This document shows positions 50,096 through 61,117 of a stretch of 64,000 bases of DNA, piece by piece (the stretch's first letter is position 1; every line of letters starts with the position of its first letter). Below the pieces are notes generated by a model. That model was given only the letters and a program-made list of their open reading frames with translations, was not told the origin of the DNA and made no database searches. The position numbers and the translations under genes are program-made. Location of the stretch: contig CM018036.1 in NCBI GenBank assembly GCA_008638375.1, positions 4,774,392 through 4,838,391 of the forward strand. Reading direction: 5' to 3'. This DNA is from Nyssa sinensis (taxonomy: Eukaryota; Streptophyta; Magnoliopsida; Cornales; Nyssaceae).

Positions 50096-51320
50096 TCATG
50101 GTCTCTGGCAACTGCCATGAGTTTGACTCCAAGTTGCTCCACATTGATAGCAAAACTGAAATCCACACCTGTAACCACAAACAGCCATGCACTAATTCAA
50201 GCTATTGCATTAATTCCTTCCTCAAAAAGAGGATAAAAACTGACCAATATAAGCCCTACCCATTTGTAATCAGACAAGAAAACCTACATCTATAAAACTA
50301 TAAATAGAGGATCAACATGAAACCAACCTGCAAATTTTATGAGAAGACCACACTGTAGAATAAAAACAAATAACAATGGTAACTTCACAAGTCTTAAAAT
50401 GATAAGTAAACTGACCTGCAAGTCATATGCAAACAACCCTGTGTTTTTTCGACAAAGAATCTGCAGTTGGGGCATCTCGTCCAGTGCTTGTCCCTAGCAA
50501 GCTCTCTCACCATGAGATCTTCTCTCCCTCTTTCATCGTCATTCAATCTCTGAAACTCTTCGCAATCAACCCCCGAATGCCACGGGACCTCACACTGTGC
50601 ACAGAACAACCTTCGGCACATAGGACACTCCGACTCCCTAATGACTTCAACACTATCATTCACCAACATGGCCGAGCAGTTCCTAAAGGGACAGTACATT
50701 TTTTGTGATGCAAGAATCAAGGACTCACACAGCGCTTCGTCCCACCGATCAAGCACTTCCTTGGGGATCACTGGCCTGCAACTATCAAGGTCCAGCACGC
50801 CTCGGCAATTCAGACCCGGACACGTAACAACTTTTATATTCTCTTGAATCTTCGTCGCCACATGTTTGCTTATGCAGTCAGTGCAAAAGGAATGGTGACA
50901 ACTCTCATTTCTAAACATCTCATCAGTTTCTTTATTTTCCACACAAATTTCACACAATCTGTGAGATGCTTCGTCAATATTTGTTGCAACCTCCTTTGAT
51001 TCCGAGTTTGATGAATCGCCCACTTCTTTTGCAACCACCATTGGTTCTGACTGCGATGATTCGCCTATTTCTTCTGCAACCTTCACGTTCGATGTTGTGC
51101 TTGTTTGAATTGTTGATGGCGGATCATTGGTTGACAATTGAGAATTAATCACAGAGGCCATTAAAGCCTCCTGAAACTGCAACTCTTCCGCATACTTGGA
51201 ATCTGATATTGGGAAAACCTCATCTTCTTCATTTTCATTGAAGAGTATTGAGAAGTAAAGATCATCAACAAATTGAACATCAGAGGATGAAACTGAAACC
51301 ATTGCCATATCGCACTGCAT
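50096..51320 (-). CDS. RBR-type (RING-IBR-RING2) E3 ubiquitin ligase, two exons
   Basis: Exon 1 is 51320-50416 and exon 2 is 50168-50096 (TGA), giving 325 residues. The junction is ATGACTTGCAG|GTCAG ... GTTACAG|GTGTGG, phase-matched. An acidic/serine-rich N-terminus contains DVQFVDDLYFSILF and KYAEELQFQEALMAS. RING1 follows (LCEIC..., CHHSFCTDCISKHV, TCPGLNC; about 145-200), then the IBR zinc-binding region (YCPFRNCSAML, CPMCRRLFCAQCEVPWH; about 230-280), and RING2 (RCPNCRFFVEKTQGCLHMTC then RCGFQFCYQCGATW; about 290-320). The cysteine of QGCLHM is the likely catalytic residue that accepts ubiquitin from the E2. The chain ends right after RING2, usual for this plant subgroup. The start could also be the second ATG at 51308; a TATA-like box lies upstream. 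Confidence 0.92.
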
Positions 51321-51365
51321 CTTGTTGTGACCTTTCTTCTCTACCCAAATTGAGTAGCGTGCAAT

Positions 51366-51378
51366 CATATATAGATAA
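51366..51378 (-). promoter_or_regulatory. TATA-like box of the RBR ligase gene
   Basis: The minus strand reads TCTATATATGATT about 46-58 bases before the ATG at 51320. An ATG at 51401 in the same frame lies upstream of this box and is therefore judged not to be the start. Confidence 0.4.
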
Positions 51379-51499
51379 TATATTGATTTGTGACTGTACA
51401 AGAGCCTTGGCTTGGAAGGTGTCTTGGCTCATTGGACAGCCTCCAGAGTCCCAAGTCTTCTACTTTTTGACTCACACTTTGTACGGTTCAATCTCATAA

Positions 51500-53150
51500 T
51501 TCTGCCATGTCACATAAAGGCATGTTTGATCCGCTGATTTTTTGAAACAACATTTCAAATTTCAAATCGATTTTTTTTCATATTTATATATTTGTTTTGG
51601 TTTTTTCAAAATATATATTTTTTAAAACATTTTCAAGTTTAAATGGGTTTTAGAAAAATATCTGTGAAGAAATTTTTTTCAAAATTCTATTTTAAAATGA
51701 TTCTTTTCTATTTATATAATATTTTTAATAATTCATCTAAAATACTATAATAATATTTAAGTCTATTTTAAATATTATTTATTTAAATACTTATAACTTA
51801 AATTAAATTATATTTTTTCACCCCAGTCCAAACTGAGCACAAAGAGAAAGGGAATCAAAGGCAAGGCCTAAAGTCTACTTTATTTGATTAATTTTTAACA
51901 AGGACCACTTTGCATTATTCTATTGTTGCATCCTGGAAAATTCTAGTAGGGGACTGTTATTGAAGTGACATATGTTATTGTTCATTTTTTTTTAAATAAG
52001 TAATAGTATATGGGTAAATTATATTAATTCTTTTAAAAATTTATGATAATTTCATTAATTTTTTACGAAATTTTTGAAATTATACTGATATTTTTTATTT
52101 TATATAATAATATACAGATACTTTTTCTCTATAATTTTTTTTTAAATAACAAAACTATCACTATATTTTTTTTAATTAAATATTAATTATAAGATAGTCA
52201 ATTATAACTAACAATCATCTTTTAATAATAATATTTTAAGATATTTAGTAAGAAAAGAAAAAATCACATCATATTATAGTAAAAATGCTTAATATATCGG
52301 ATTTGATTATCTAATTTTGAGTGAGGAGATGATATTTTTGTCACTTTGGATAAGACCTTGTTCTTATGTGTTGAGAGCAATTTTGAAATTAATTGATATT
52401 TTGTTATTTTACTTTAATTTAGGTAAATAAATTTGAGATTTTTTTTAATAAATGTAATTTTACTCTTTGAGTAAGTATGCTATGGTGACATCGCTTGTAA
52501 AATCAAACTTAAGAGCACCAAGAGTCTCTTAAATATGGGTTGTAAATAAACAAATTATTTTAACTTATATTTAGATAAAAATAATATTCATATCTTCCGA
52601 ACAATGAGAGTCTTGAACTCATGACCTCTCCTTGATGAAAATGACACAAAGACAAATTGAACTAGCATCAATTGATTGAGCCCATTAGTATTCTATTACC
52701 TTGGTATTATGCTAAATAGGATTCAACAAAGGGTTTGACTCAATAATTCCAAAATTTTCCTCATTTAAATCATAAATATATTTAAGACAAGTTGACCTAT
52801 TTGATATGAAAAGATTCATTTATTGAATAGAGATGATTCTAATTTGATTTGCTGCATAGATATAATAGTTAAGAGATTTTTCTTTTCCATATCACTTAGA
52901 ATCTATCACTCGAGTTCAAAATCCTCCATTTGGAGTTATATGGTATGAAAAATTATTGTATGATAGTTCCAACTAGTCATAGCTATCATGTGTACAATAT
53001 ATCTAACTTTTAAGAAAGAAAAAAAAATTATATATTTGACCACTAATGACTAATCGGGATTATTGACCAAAGTCGATGATTCTGTCATGGTGAAAATCCA
53101 CAAATACGATTGCTCAAGCAAAACAAAAAATGAAAGTTATGAGAATATTG

Positions 53151-53191
<41 letters not shown>

Positions 53192-53330
53192 TTGTAACGA
53201 CTCAAGATCAATTGATACTCATCAGAAATGGTAATTGAAGGTCTCCATATTACATACAATTAAAAGCATTAAATATTGTAAATCACACTATATATTATAG
53301 TCTCAACTTGCCAAATATAGGAATCTAAAT
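51500..53330. other. Intergenic AT-rich region
   Basis: It separates two divergent genes. It includes a family A foldback copy (52012-52140, left arm clear) and a (TA)n tract (53153-53187). No coding sequence is seen. Confidence 0.55.
52012..52140. repeat. Foldback element, family A, copy 6 (left arm)
   Basis: TAAATTATATTAATTC, ATGATAATTTCATTAATT, GAAATTATACTGATATT and ATATACAGATAC follow the same order as the left arm at 41743. The right arm is not clear. Confidence 0.5.
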
Positions 53331-53334
53331 TGTG

Positions 53335-53343
53335 TATATAAAA
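53335..53343 (+). promoter_or_regulatory. TATA box of the Cys-rich peptide gene
   Basis: TATATAAAA lies about 50-58 bases before the ATG at 53393, implying a very short leader. Confidence 0.6.
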
Positions 53344-53392
53344 ACCCTTACATCCCCCCACTAAAAATTCATCAGCCTTCTATCTCTACTCC

Positions 53393-53541
53393 ATGGCTAG
53401 TATTAACTATAAACATTTGGTTCTGTTCTTATTAGTCCTTTTCACCCTCTTTGCTACTCGTGAATGTAAGTATATATATATATATACCTCAGGTTTTTTA
53501 TTTTTGTCTCTTTAATTTTTCTGTTTTCTCTTGTAAAGAGA

Positions 53542-53582
<41 letters not shown>

Positions 53583-53640
53583 CAGGTTTTTTATTTTTGT
53601 CCCTTTAATTTTTCTGTTTTCTCTTGTAAAGAGAACTTTA

Positions 53641-53683
<43 letters not shown>

Positions 53684-53956
53684 TTACAATTCTTTTTGTT
53701 TCTCTACACAGGCAATGGTAGTGGTAGCAATGATGATGGACGCGTAGCCATTGAAGATGCTGGAGCCCTAGCATTCAACAAAAAAATGTTGAGAAGCCAG
53801 AAAATTAACATTCCCTTCTGCCAACCACGAGGTTGTACTGGTCATAAAAAATGTTGGTGTTGTCTTACAAATAAATACCCGGAACCTGCTTGTTGGCTTG
53901 AAGAACCAGTTTGTGAGGTCAACTGCCCTCGTCCTCCTTCTGTGGCAATTCCGTGA
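53393..53956 (+). CDS. Secreted cysteine-rich peptide, ESF1/MEG-like, two exons
   Basis: Exon 1 is 53393-53465 and exon 2 is 53712-53956 (TGA), giving 105 residues. The junction GAAT|GTAAGT ... CTACACAG|GCAATG is in phase. Residues 1-23 form a clear signal peptide (MAS..., LVLFLLVLFTLFA). A variable, charged propeptide-like stretch follows (SNDDGRVAIEDAGALAFNKK). The C-terminal domain has eight cysteines in the order C-x4-C-x5-C-x-CC-x9-C-x6-C-x3-C, with the block KKCWCCLTN. This spacing and the CWCC block resemble the EMBRYO SURROUNDING FACTOR 1 / maternally expressed gene family of seed signalling peptides; that link rests on the cysteine pattern alone. The intron carries expanding (TA)n repeats. 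A defensin-like or other small cysteine-rich peptide class cannot be excluded. Confidence 0.82.
53466..53711. repeat. Duplicated (TA)n-flanked unit in the intron of the Cys-rich peptide gene
   Basis: A unit of about 105 bases (ACCTCAGGTTTTTTATTTTTG ... CTCTTGTAAAGAGAACTTTA) occurs twice, almost identical. The copies are separated and flanked by (TA)n runs. Together they make up nearly the whole 246-base intron. Confidence 0.9.
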
Positions 53957-55007
53957 ACCGACCTAACCCGACTCATTTTATTTGTATGGGCTACATCTAC
54001 AAATAATCAGTAATGATAATAAAAGAATTTACTACTACTGCATTTTAAATTATTGGGTACAATTTCTTTTTTTCTTTCTTTCTCTTTTTTTATTCTTCTC
54101 TGGGTAATAGAAAAAGGGTTTATTATTTTATATCCAAAGTACTTAAGAGTATAATTTTTTATGAGAAACCTTTGCATCAGCCAGGACCATAGAACAGACA
54201 AATCAACACTTATCATGCGGATGAGATGTCTTATTTTATGAGGAAAAAATATTTTTTACTGTTTAATTGACAAACTGTTATTGATTTGATTCATAAATTT
54301 AATTCATAAACCTGATCTATTCAAGAATTATTCTAATTCCCGTTAGAAGTCACCTAAGATTTCAAGTGAAGAAAGATCATATTAGTAAAGAAAAAAAAAA
54401 AGAGTGATTATTTCGATACTCTCCCCTTGTATCAAACAACGTGATTAATATAATAAAATGATACATTATTATATTATTTGATAGTCAACCAAGTAATAGA
54501 ATTTGAGAAGTATAACATTATTTATTATGTTGGTAATTAAGATTAATTTTTTTACTGTAACTTTCTATTGCGTGATCAAATCATAAACTAAGGCTTCTTA
54601 GACTTAGCAGTTATGCGAATGAGATCTGAACTCAACAAAAACTACTCCTTTACAAACAAACTAAAAATTTAACAAAAAAATTAAATATATATATAATACT
54701 AATAATAAGAATAATAACAACTAATATTATATATATATATATAATATTAAGGTATAAATATATTAATGCAATCAATTGGAAATTTTTGGGCTCAAAGATT
54801 CAAAGAAACTCGCTAATTCCTCCCGACTTTCAAAAATATATACAGAAATTTACTGTAAACAGATCCAAAACACTGCCTTTGATAATTCTAAAGCTCGCAA
54901 ACTTTAATTTCCAATCCCATTGAGTCTTTTTGTGTCACTTCATTCCCAAATTACTTCTTCATTTTTCAGAGTTCAAAACTTTTCTGCATGAAACACAACA
55001 GTGAACC
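53957..55007. other. Intergenic region
   Basis: The 3' flank of the peptide gene (AATAATAAAAG near 54017 may serve as poly(A) signal) is followed by AT-rich sequence and the 5' flank of the PPR gene. No other feature is supported. Confidence 0.55.
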
Positions 55008-57526
55008 ATGAACAGAATCTGGCAAAAAATGGTTAACCAACTATCTGAATTACCCAATTCCACATTGCTAAAATCAACTACTCAATCATTGTGCGACTTG
55101 CGAAAATTACAAGACGCTCTAAAATTGTTCTGTTCTAAACCAACTTTGTCAGATTATTCTTTGTATTCAATGCTTTTACAGCTCTGCATCGATACTAAAG
55201 CCGAAAATGAAGGCCGTTTGATTCACAATCATCTTTTAACAAATGGGTTTCACTCAAATCTGCATTTAAGTACCAAAATGATTATACTCTATGCGAAACT
55301 TGGTGACATGGAGAATGCTCGTAATGTGTTCAATCAAATGCCCAACAGGAGTGTTGTTTCTTGGACTGCATTGTTATCCGGGTATTCTCGAAATGGGTAT
55401 TCAGAGGAAGCCCTGATGGTGTTTTCGGCAATGCATAGGGAGGGTGTTAAGGCTAATCAGTATACTTATGCGAGTGCTTTGAGGGCGTGTACGAGTTTGA
55501 TGTGTTCAGATAGAGGGAAGCAAATTCAAGGATGTATACAGAAAGGTAGATTTGCTGCTAATTTGTTTCTGCAGAGTGCATTGGTTGATTTGCATTCCAA
55601 ATGTGGGAAGATGGAGGATGCTTGTTGTGTTTTTGAGTCGATGTCAGAGAGGGATGTGGTTTCTTGGAATGCGATGATTGGTGGGTATACTGTTCAGGGG
55701 TTTGCTAGTGATGCTTTTCGAATGTTTCGCTCAATGCTTAGAGGAGGTACTGTCAAATATTCTTAAATTTCAAAATTTTATTATTCTTATGAATGTTTGT
55801 TCTTGCTCTGACCCATATTTTGTAATGGAATCAAACCTGATGTATTTTTAAGATTTTTACTTAAGTGCTCAAAATCAGAACATAGCATGATCTCAATATG
55901 AAATCTCATTTAGGTAATTAGGTGATTTTGATGGCACACCCCATATGGTTGAGGGCATAAATATTGATATTATTAGTTTAGTGAAATCAATGTGTCCAAT
56001 GAAGAATGGTTATAAAGTTTTTTAAGAGAAATGCTTAATGAATTTGGATAAGCCCGGAGTTTGTCTTGAACAAATTTATTGAAGGAGCAAGTGCAAGAGG
56101 GTGTCTATACCATTGATGTCCATTGAGAACTATAAATGAAAATATGGAGAGGATCTACTGCGCAGAAGATTGCACTAACAATCCTCACCCTTTTCCCAAC
56201 TCCCCCACCCCCCTCTCATCATCTGTTTTTTTCATGTGAAAGAGTTCTTACTTGTTTCTCTTGTTTCATTAAAACTTTGTTGTATCCAGCACCTCATGTT
56301 CCCTTTCTGTTAACCATTCTAACCTTATGGTTCTTTTAATTTCATACTTGTTACTGTTCCATAAAATGAGTATAAAATATTTTGAACTTTTTGAACTTTT
56401 TCCCACCATTACATGGCTCTGAATTTGAATAGGCATGATCCCTGATTGCTTCACCTTGGGAAATGTTCTGAAAGCTGCCATCCAAAGTAGTAGTCTCATT
56501 AAGGTCTGCCAAATACATTCATTTGTCATCCAGTTGGGTTTTGAATCACATAATTTTTTGACTGGATCGCTGATTGATGCTTATGCAAAATGTGGAAGTG
56601 TGAGAAGTGCAAATCATATATACAAGAGTATGCCAAAAAAAGATACGATTTCGTGCACCGCATTGATCACTGGATATGCTCGTGAAGGCAACTGTAGTAG
56701 AGATGCCTTGGATCTCTTTAATGAGATACATCAGATGCACTTAGGCATTGATGATTTTCTATTGTGCTCCATGCTCAACATATGCGCCAATACAGCATCA
56801 CTGGGCTTAGGAAGACAGGTACATGCTTTGGCTTTAAAATATCAACCCAGATATGATATGGCAATGGGAAATGCTCTCATTGATATGTATGCAAAATCTG
56901 GAGAAATTGAAGAAGCTACCCGTGTTTTTTATGAGATGGAGGATAAAAATGTTATTTCATGGACGTCATTGATTGCCGGATATGGGAAGCATGGATATGG
57001 GCATAAGGCAATTTCATTATATAAGAAGATGGAATATGAAGGATTGAAGCCAAATGATGTTACATTTTTGTCGCTTCTCTTTGCATGTAGCCATACTGGT
57101 TTGACTGGTGAAGGATGGGAATGCTTCAATAATATGGTTGGGAAATACAATATCTTGCCAAGAGCTGAGCATTATTCTTGTATGGTGGACCTTTTTGCGC
57201 GTGCAGGCCGATTAGAAGAAGCCTATGATTTGATATGCAAGATGAATGTCAAGCCAAATGCCTCTCTTTGGGGTGCCATTCTTGGGGCATGTAGCATATA
57301 TGATAATATGTCTCTTGGAGAAGTTGCAGCCAGGCATCTATTTAATATGGCTCCTGATAACTCGGTCAACTATGTGGTTTTATCAAGCATATATGCTGCA
57401 GCCGGCTCGTGGGACAACGCTTGCAAGACAAGGAAGTTGATGGAAGAGAGAAGTTCGAGAAAGAATGCCGGATGCAGCTTTTTTCAGTCCACAAATAAGA
57501 TGATTGCACTTCTGCAGACAAGTTGA
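55008..57526 (+). CDS. Pentatricopeptide repeat (PPR) protein, PLS type, two exons
   Basis: PPR proteins bind organellar RNA and guide its editing, splicing or processing. Exon 1 is 55008-55746 and exon 2 is 56433-57526, joined across an intron of 686 bases (AGGAG|GTACTG ... GAATAG|GCATGA), giving 610 residues. Repeats of about 35 residues start near residue 50. Clear examples are MENARNVFNQMPNRSVVSWT, MEDACCVFESMSERDVVSWN, VRSANHIYKSMPKKDTISCT and IEEATRVFYEMEDKNVISWT. The order P-L-S and the CSHTGL..EGWECFNNM, HYSCMVDLFARAGRLEEAY and NYVVLSSIYAAAGSWDNACK segments mark the PLS class with an E-like end. No DYW deaminase domain follows. The closest relative I recall is Arabidopsis At3g20730. 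An intron in a PPR gene is uncommon but the reading frame is intact across it. No targeting peptide stands out. Confidence 0.92.
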
Positions 57527-58440
57527 ATTACTGAACTGCCTTAATCTGTTGTTCTTATTTTGTTAAAACACACAGATAATATACTGATGCTACAAAGGTA
57601 TAAGGTGGAAGATGGTTCTTTCATCTCATTATAGTCCAAGGACATAAAATGTGCTTGTCTTGGTTCAGATTTTCATGCTTCTTCTGAGCTTCCCAACTTT
57701 CAGGTATCTCTGTTCTCTCCCTCAAGATTTTGTGCTCCTGTTTTTCCTTCTTTTTTTTTCCCCCTCCCTCTTTTCCTTCTTGATTCTGTGTTCAAATTGA
57801 GTCATATGATTATCATATGTAGCCTACTCGATAGATATTTTTTATGTCTATTTTGGAAGTACTTTTCTCGCAATTAGTTTACAAAAAAAAGCTTCTTAAG
57901 CTATATTTCTTTTGCATTTGTCTTGGTTGATCGCTATTGTTTTTTAAGTGATGTAAAATCTAACCATGGCAATTAACCTCTTTAATCACCACCTTGTTAC
58001 AGTTGCATCGGATTTACTAACAGCAGTACATGTATTATCATCAAGTATCAGGAGGATTGATGTTCAGTAGAACCAATTTCATCTTTTTGGAGAATTGGAT
58101 CAGAAAGTTGGTCAACAAGCAGCCTGTGCTAACAAGTTACCGTACAATGAATAGGTAAACTATTAATTATATGAAACTTTTCATAAATCATATTTCAGTA
58201 TAATTGAATTTATAATTTTGGATGACAGGAACAAGTTCTCAGAGATTAATGTCTCAAGTGCACTAGCTCATTTCATCTCAATCGCCTTAGATGATATTCA
58301 TGGAAGTAGCATTAGTGAGATTAGTGTAATTTAAACCCAAAAAAAAAAAAAACTGAACATAGCTGAAAATGTGGTCAAGACTTTGAAATCATCAGCAGCA
58401 TTGTCAGCCCAATAGATCACTGGGCTAGTGTATCTCTTCT
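57527..58440. other. 3' flank of the PPR gene
   Basis: Probably 3' UTR followed by unique sequence. No gene is recognised. Confidence 0.45.
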
Positions 58441-58442
58441 TC

Positions 58443-59166
58443 TGCAAGAGTCCATGGCCAAGACCTATCAAAAAAGGGAGAAAAACAGAAGTGCTCTTTT
58501 CCAAGTTTGTTGTAGATGTGCAGAGAGCAGTGCCCGCGAATTGACAAATGGAGGATCTCCTTGGGACAGAAATGGAGCCTGTAAACATTCTCATGAGCAT
58601 GTTAGGACCAAATGTAGCAAGAGAAGAAAGATTTGGCTTCAGATGATGCAAGTAATGCAATGGCATGTTAAAATGCTTCTTCATGTGATAAATGACATTG
58701 AGCAGTGCCCGCGAATTGACAAATGGAGGATCTCCTTGGGACAGAAGTGGAGCCTGTAAACATTCTCATGAGCATGTTAGGACTAAGTGTAGCAAGAGAA
58801 GAAAATCAATGTCATTTATTGTTTGTAATAATGCTGCTTGTGTTGCAGCATGCAATTTTAATCAAATAATGCTGTTTGTATGATTTGGCTTCAGATGATG
58901 CAAGCAATGCAATGGCATGTTAAAATGCTTCTTCATGTGCATAATGTATTAGAAAATCAGGTCAGTTCATTTTTATTAGCAAGAGAAGAAAATCAATGTC
59001 ATTTATTCTTATGTAATAATGCTGCTTGTGTTGCGGCATGCAATTTTAATCAAACAATGCTCTTTGTATGATTTGACTTCAGATGATGCAAGTAATGAAA
59101 TGGCATGTTAAAATGCTTCTTCATGTGCATAATGTATTAGAAAATCAGGTCAGTTCATTTTTATAG
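58443..59166. repeat. Tandem array of complex repeats next to the tRNA gene
   Basis: A block starting GAGCAGTGCCCGCGAATTGAC recurs at about 58525 and 58699. A block GATTTGGCTTCAGATGATGC through AAAATGCTTCTTCATGTG recurs at about 58629, 58881 and 59073. A block GCAAGAGAAGAAAATCAATG through AATTTTAATCAAA.AATGCT recurs at about 58794 and 58979. The copies are more than 90% alike by eye, so the duplication is recent. Confidence 0.85.
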
Positions 59167-59170
59167 GGAT

Positions 59171-59180
59171 AAAAAAAAAA
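59171..59180 (-). terminator. RNA polymerase III T-run terminator
   Basis: Ten T residues on the minus strand lie 14 bases after the 3' end of the tRNA gene. Confidence 0.75.
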
Positions 59181-59193
59181 GAGCGCGGGAAGT

Positions 59194-59266
59194 GCTTTCG
59201 TTGAGAGTCAAACTCAAGACCTCCCGCTTACTAAACGGGTGCTCTAACCAACTGAGCTACGAAAGC
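59194..59266 (-). tRNA. tRNA-Thr (anticodon AGT)
   Basis: The minus strand folds as a standard cloverleaf of 73 bases. The acceptor stem GCTTTCG/CGAAAGC is perfect, the D arm AGCTCAGTTGGTTAGAGC is canonical (A box), the anticodon stem is CCCGT/GCGGG and the loop TTAGTAA gives anticodon AGT, decoding ACU (and ACC when A34 is modified to inosine). The T arm TTGAG-TTTGACT-CTCAA has T in place of the usual C of TTCGA. There is no intron, and CCA is not encoded, as usual in eukaryotes. Confidence 0.95.
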
Positions 59267-61117
59267 TGTTATGCCAAGTTTTCCATAATAAGATAATTAT
59301 ACTGTTGTAACATTTGCTTCTATAAGAAAATTATAAGAGTTTGTGCTCTAACCAACACATTGCTGACTTGCTGTTATCTAACCCCCGCTAAGTACACGTT
59401 TGGTGGGACAGGGAGTTGTTAAAAGTAGCGGGTCGTAGATGAAATTTTTAGAGGCGTTTTCAAAATAATAGGTTACTTTCAACAGCGCAGGCAAATAAGA
59501 CCTAAATTAATTGAATTTTGACTTTACATCAATTGCAACTATGCTTAAGTTACATTTTGGAGTCTTCTTAGTATTATGTTTATCCAATGCGTACAGCTCT
59601 ATGTTATAGGCTCTAATTGTTTTGATGAATCCAAAAAAAAAAAAGATTATGTAATGCAACGGTAATATTAGCACTGAAAATGATAAAAAAAATATATATA
59701 AAAAAATTATATTGAGTCCCCATACAAAATAATGAAGTAATAGTATTTTTGAAATATAATACATTTTGATAGTTGTTTTATTTTAAAATAACACGTTTAA
59801 TTAAATTAAATATTTTTTTAGTACGATAATAGTACAAAATTATTGCACATCAAATTAGAAACCGTCGGCATACTAATTTATGGGAGAAATAATAACAATA
59901 AAATATTGTTGAGAGATTCTTGAAAAAGTTGTTGACTATTTTAGGTATAAGTTGTTTGAAAACTTAAAATTCAAATTCGTATTTTAGGATAAGTCATATA
60001 GACACTCCATGTAGTTTTACTCATTTTCACTTAGTCTCCTTGTATTTAAAGTTTATGTATTCAAATTAAAGTCAATTAATCAGTGAAATTACAGTTACTG
60101 ACTTATAATTATACATTCTTACAGAGAAAAAGATTAACCAAACATTAGAATGGATATATAGAGAGAGTCCTCCTCTTCTTAATTCATTGTAAGTCTCAAA
60201 ATTCCATATGATTCTCCATGCATATAATGAAAGTCAAGAAGAAGAAAACATGAAGATAAGCATTTTACTTCCATTAAATAACACCTAGATTGTTTTTAAA
60301 TGCAGTGAAAAACTTTCCTTGTAAAGCACCCCCTAGATTATTTAAATATTAATGTGGTCATATGTAATTGTACTTTTTTTTACGGGTCCAAATCTCATCG
60401 AAGTAAGTGATGACTGGCCCGTTAGAAAAATGGAGAGTCGAACCCAAAACTTTTGAGTAATGGTTGACTTGTTGAGAGAATGGAGAGTCGAACCCAAAAT
60501 TTCCTACTAAACAAGCACTTCTTACCGAAGTGAGTGATGACTCACCCGCTGAAAAAATGGAAAGTCAAACCCAAAACTTCTAAGTGATGATTGACCTATC
60601 AGGAGTATGGAGAGTCGAACCCAAAACTTTCTACTAAACAAGCACTTTTTTCACTAACTGATCCACCCAACAGGATTATAAGTACTTGTAATAGAATAAA
60701 GTGCAAGTGATACAAAAATAAAAGAAATTAGAATGGAAATGGAAATATTGTTTCTAGAACAAGATTCCTTATCATTCCAAATATAGTAATAAGAAATCAT
60801 AATTCCCAGTTTCCATTCTTTTCATTCAATACATTTTTTCAGCTATATAGGAAAAGGATACAAACCTTTCAATTTTCAAGTCAAGCCTCAAGGCCATATA
60901 TAGATACAGCTTTACAGTAACACCATATAATATAGAATTAATAATGTCTCATAACATTTTCAAATTCTTTCTTTCTCAAGTAGATCATGATCTCACAGAC
61001 ATACATTCTTTTCAAATAATAATGAAAGGCTTCTGTGAAAGAACTTGAACAGAATCAAAGAGCATCTTGCAGCTTGTGAAATGCAAGGACAGGGCTTGCA
61101 CTTTGATCTGAAATTAA
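59267..61117. other. Intergenic region between tRNA-Thr and 4CL
   Basis: It contains AT-rich sequence and the SINE-like duplicated block at 60375-60668. No protein-coding gene is seen. Confidence 0.5.
60375..60668 (-). mobile_element. tRNA-derived SINE-like repeat, duplicated in tandem
   Basis: On the minus strand a unit of about 135 bases occurs twice. It has an A-box-like TGGATCAGTTAGTG, a B box GGGTTCGACTCTCC, and between them GTTTAGTAGAAAGTTTTGG, laid out as in a tRNA. The phrase TGGAGAGTCGAACCCAAAA (plus strand) occurs three times exactly and once more diverged. The tRNA-like part resembles the tRNA-Thr(AGT) gene 1.2 kb away (CGTTTAGTAAGCGGG..GAGTTTGACTC). No functional tRNA fold remains. 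Confidence 0.6.

Noticed and set aside
51321..51401. Upstream in-frame ATG of the RBR gene at 51401
   Set aside because: The extension (MYSHKSIYYLYMIARYS) overlaps the TATA-like box and does not resemble RBR N-termini; the ATG at 51320 or 51308 fits better.
53451..53774. Open frames rich in Tyr-Ile repeats around the peptide gene intron
   Set aside because: They are translations of (TA)n runs and of the intron, not proteins.
56929..57150. Minus-strand open frame within the PPR gene
   Set aside because: Antisense shadow of PPR repeats that read correctly on the + strand.
59340..59420. Second tRNA beside tRNA-Thr (GTGCTCTAACCAACACATTGC)
   Set aside because: Only a D-arm-like phrase is present; no acceptor, anticodon or T arm can be paired.
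60375..60668. CRISPR-like array of regularly spaced repeats
   Set aside because: The three or four copies of TGGAGAGTCGAACCC are uneven in spacing, tRNA-like, and in a plant nuclear context; there are no cas genes.
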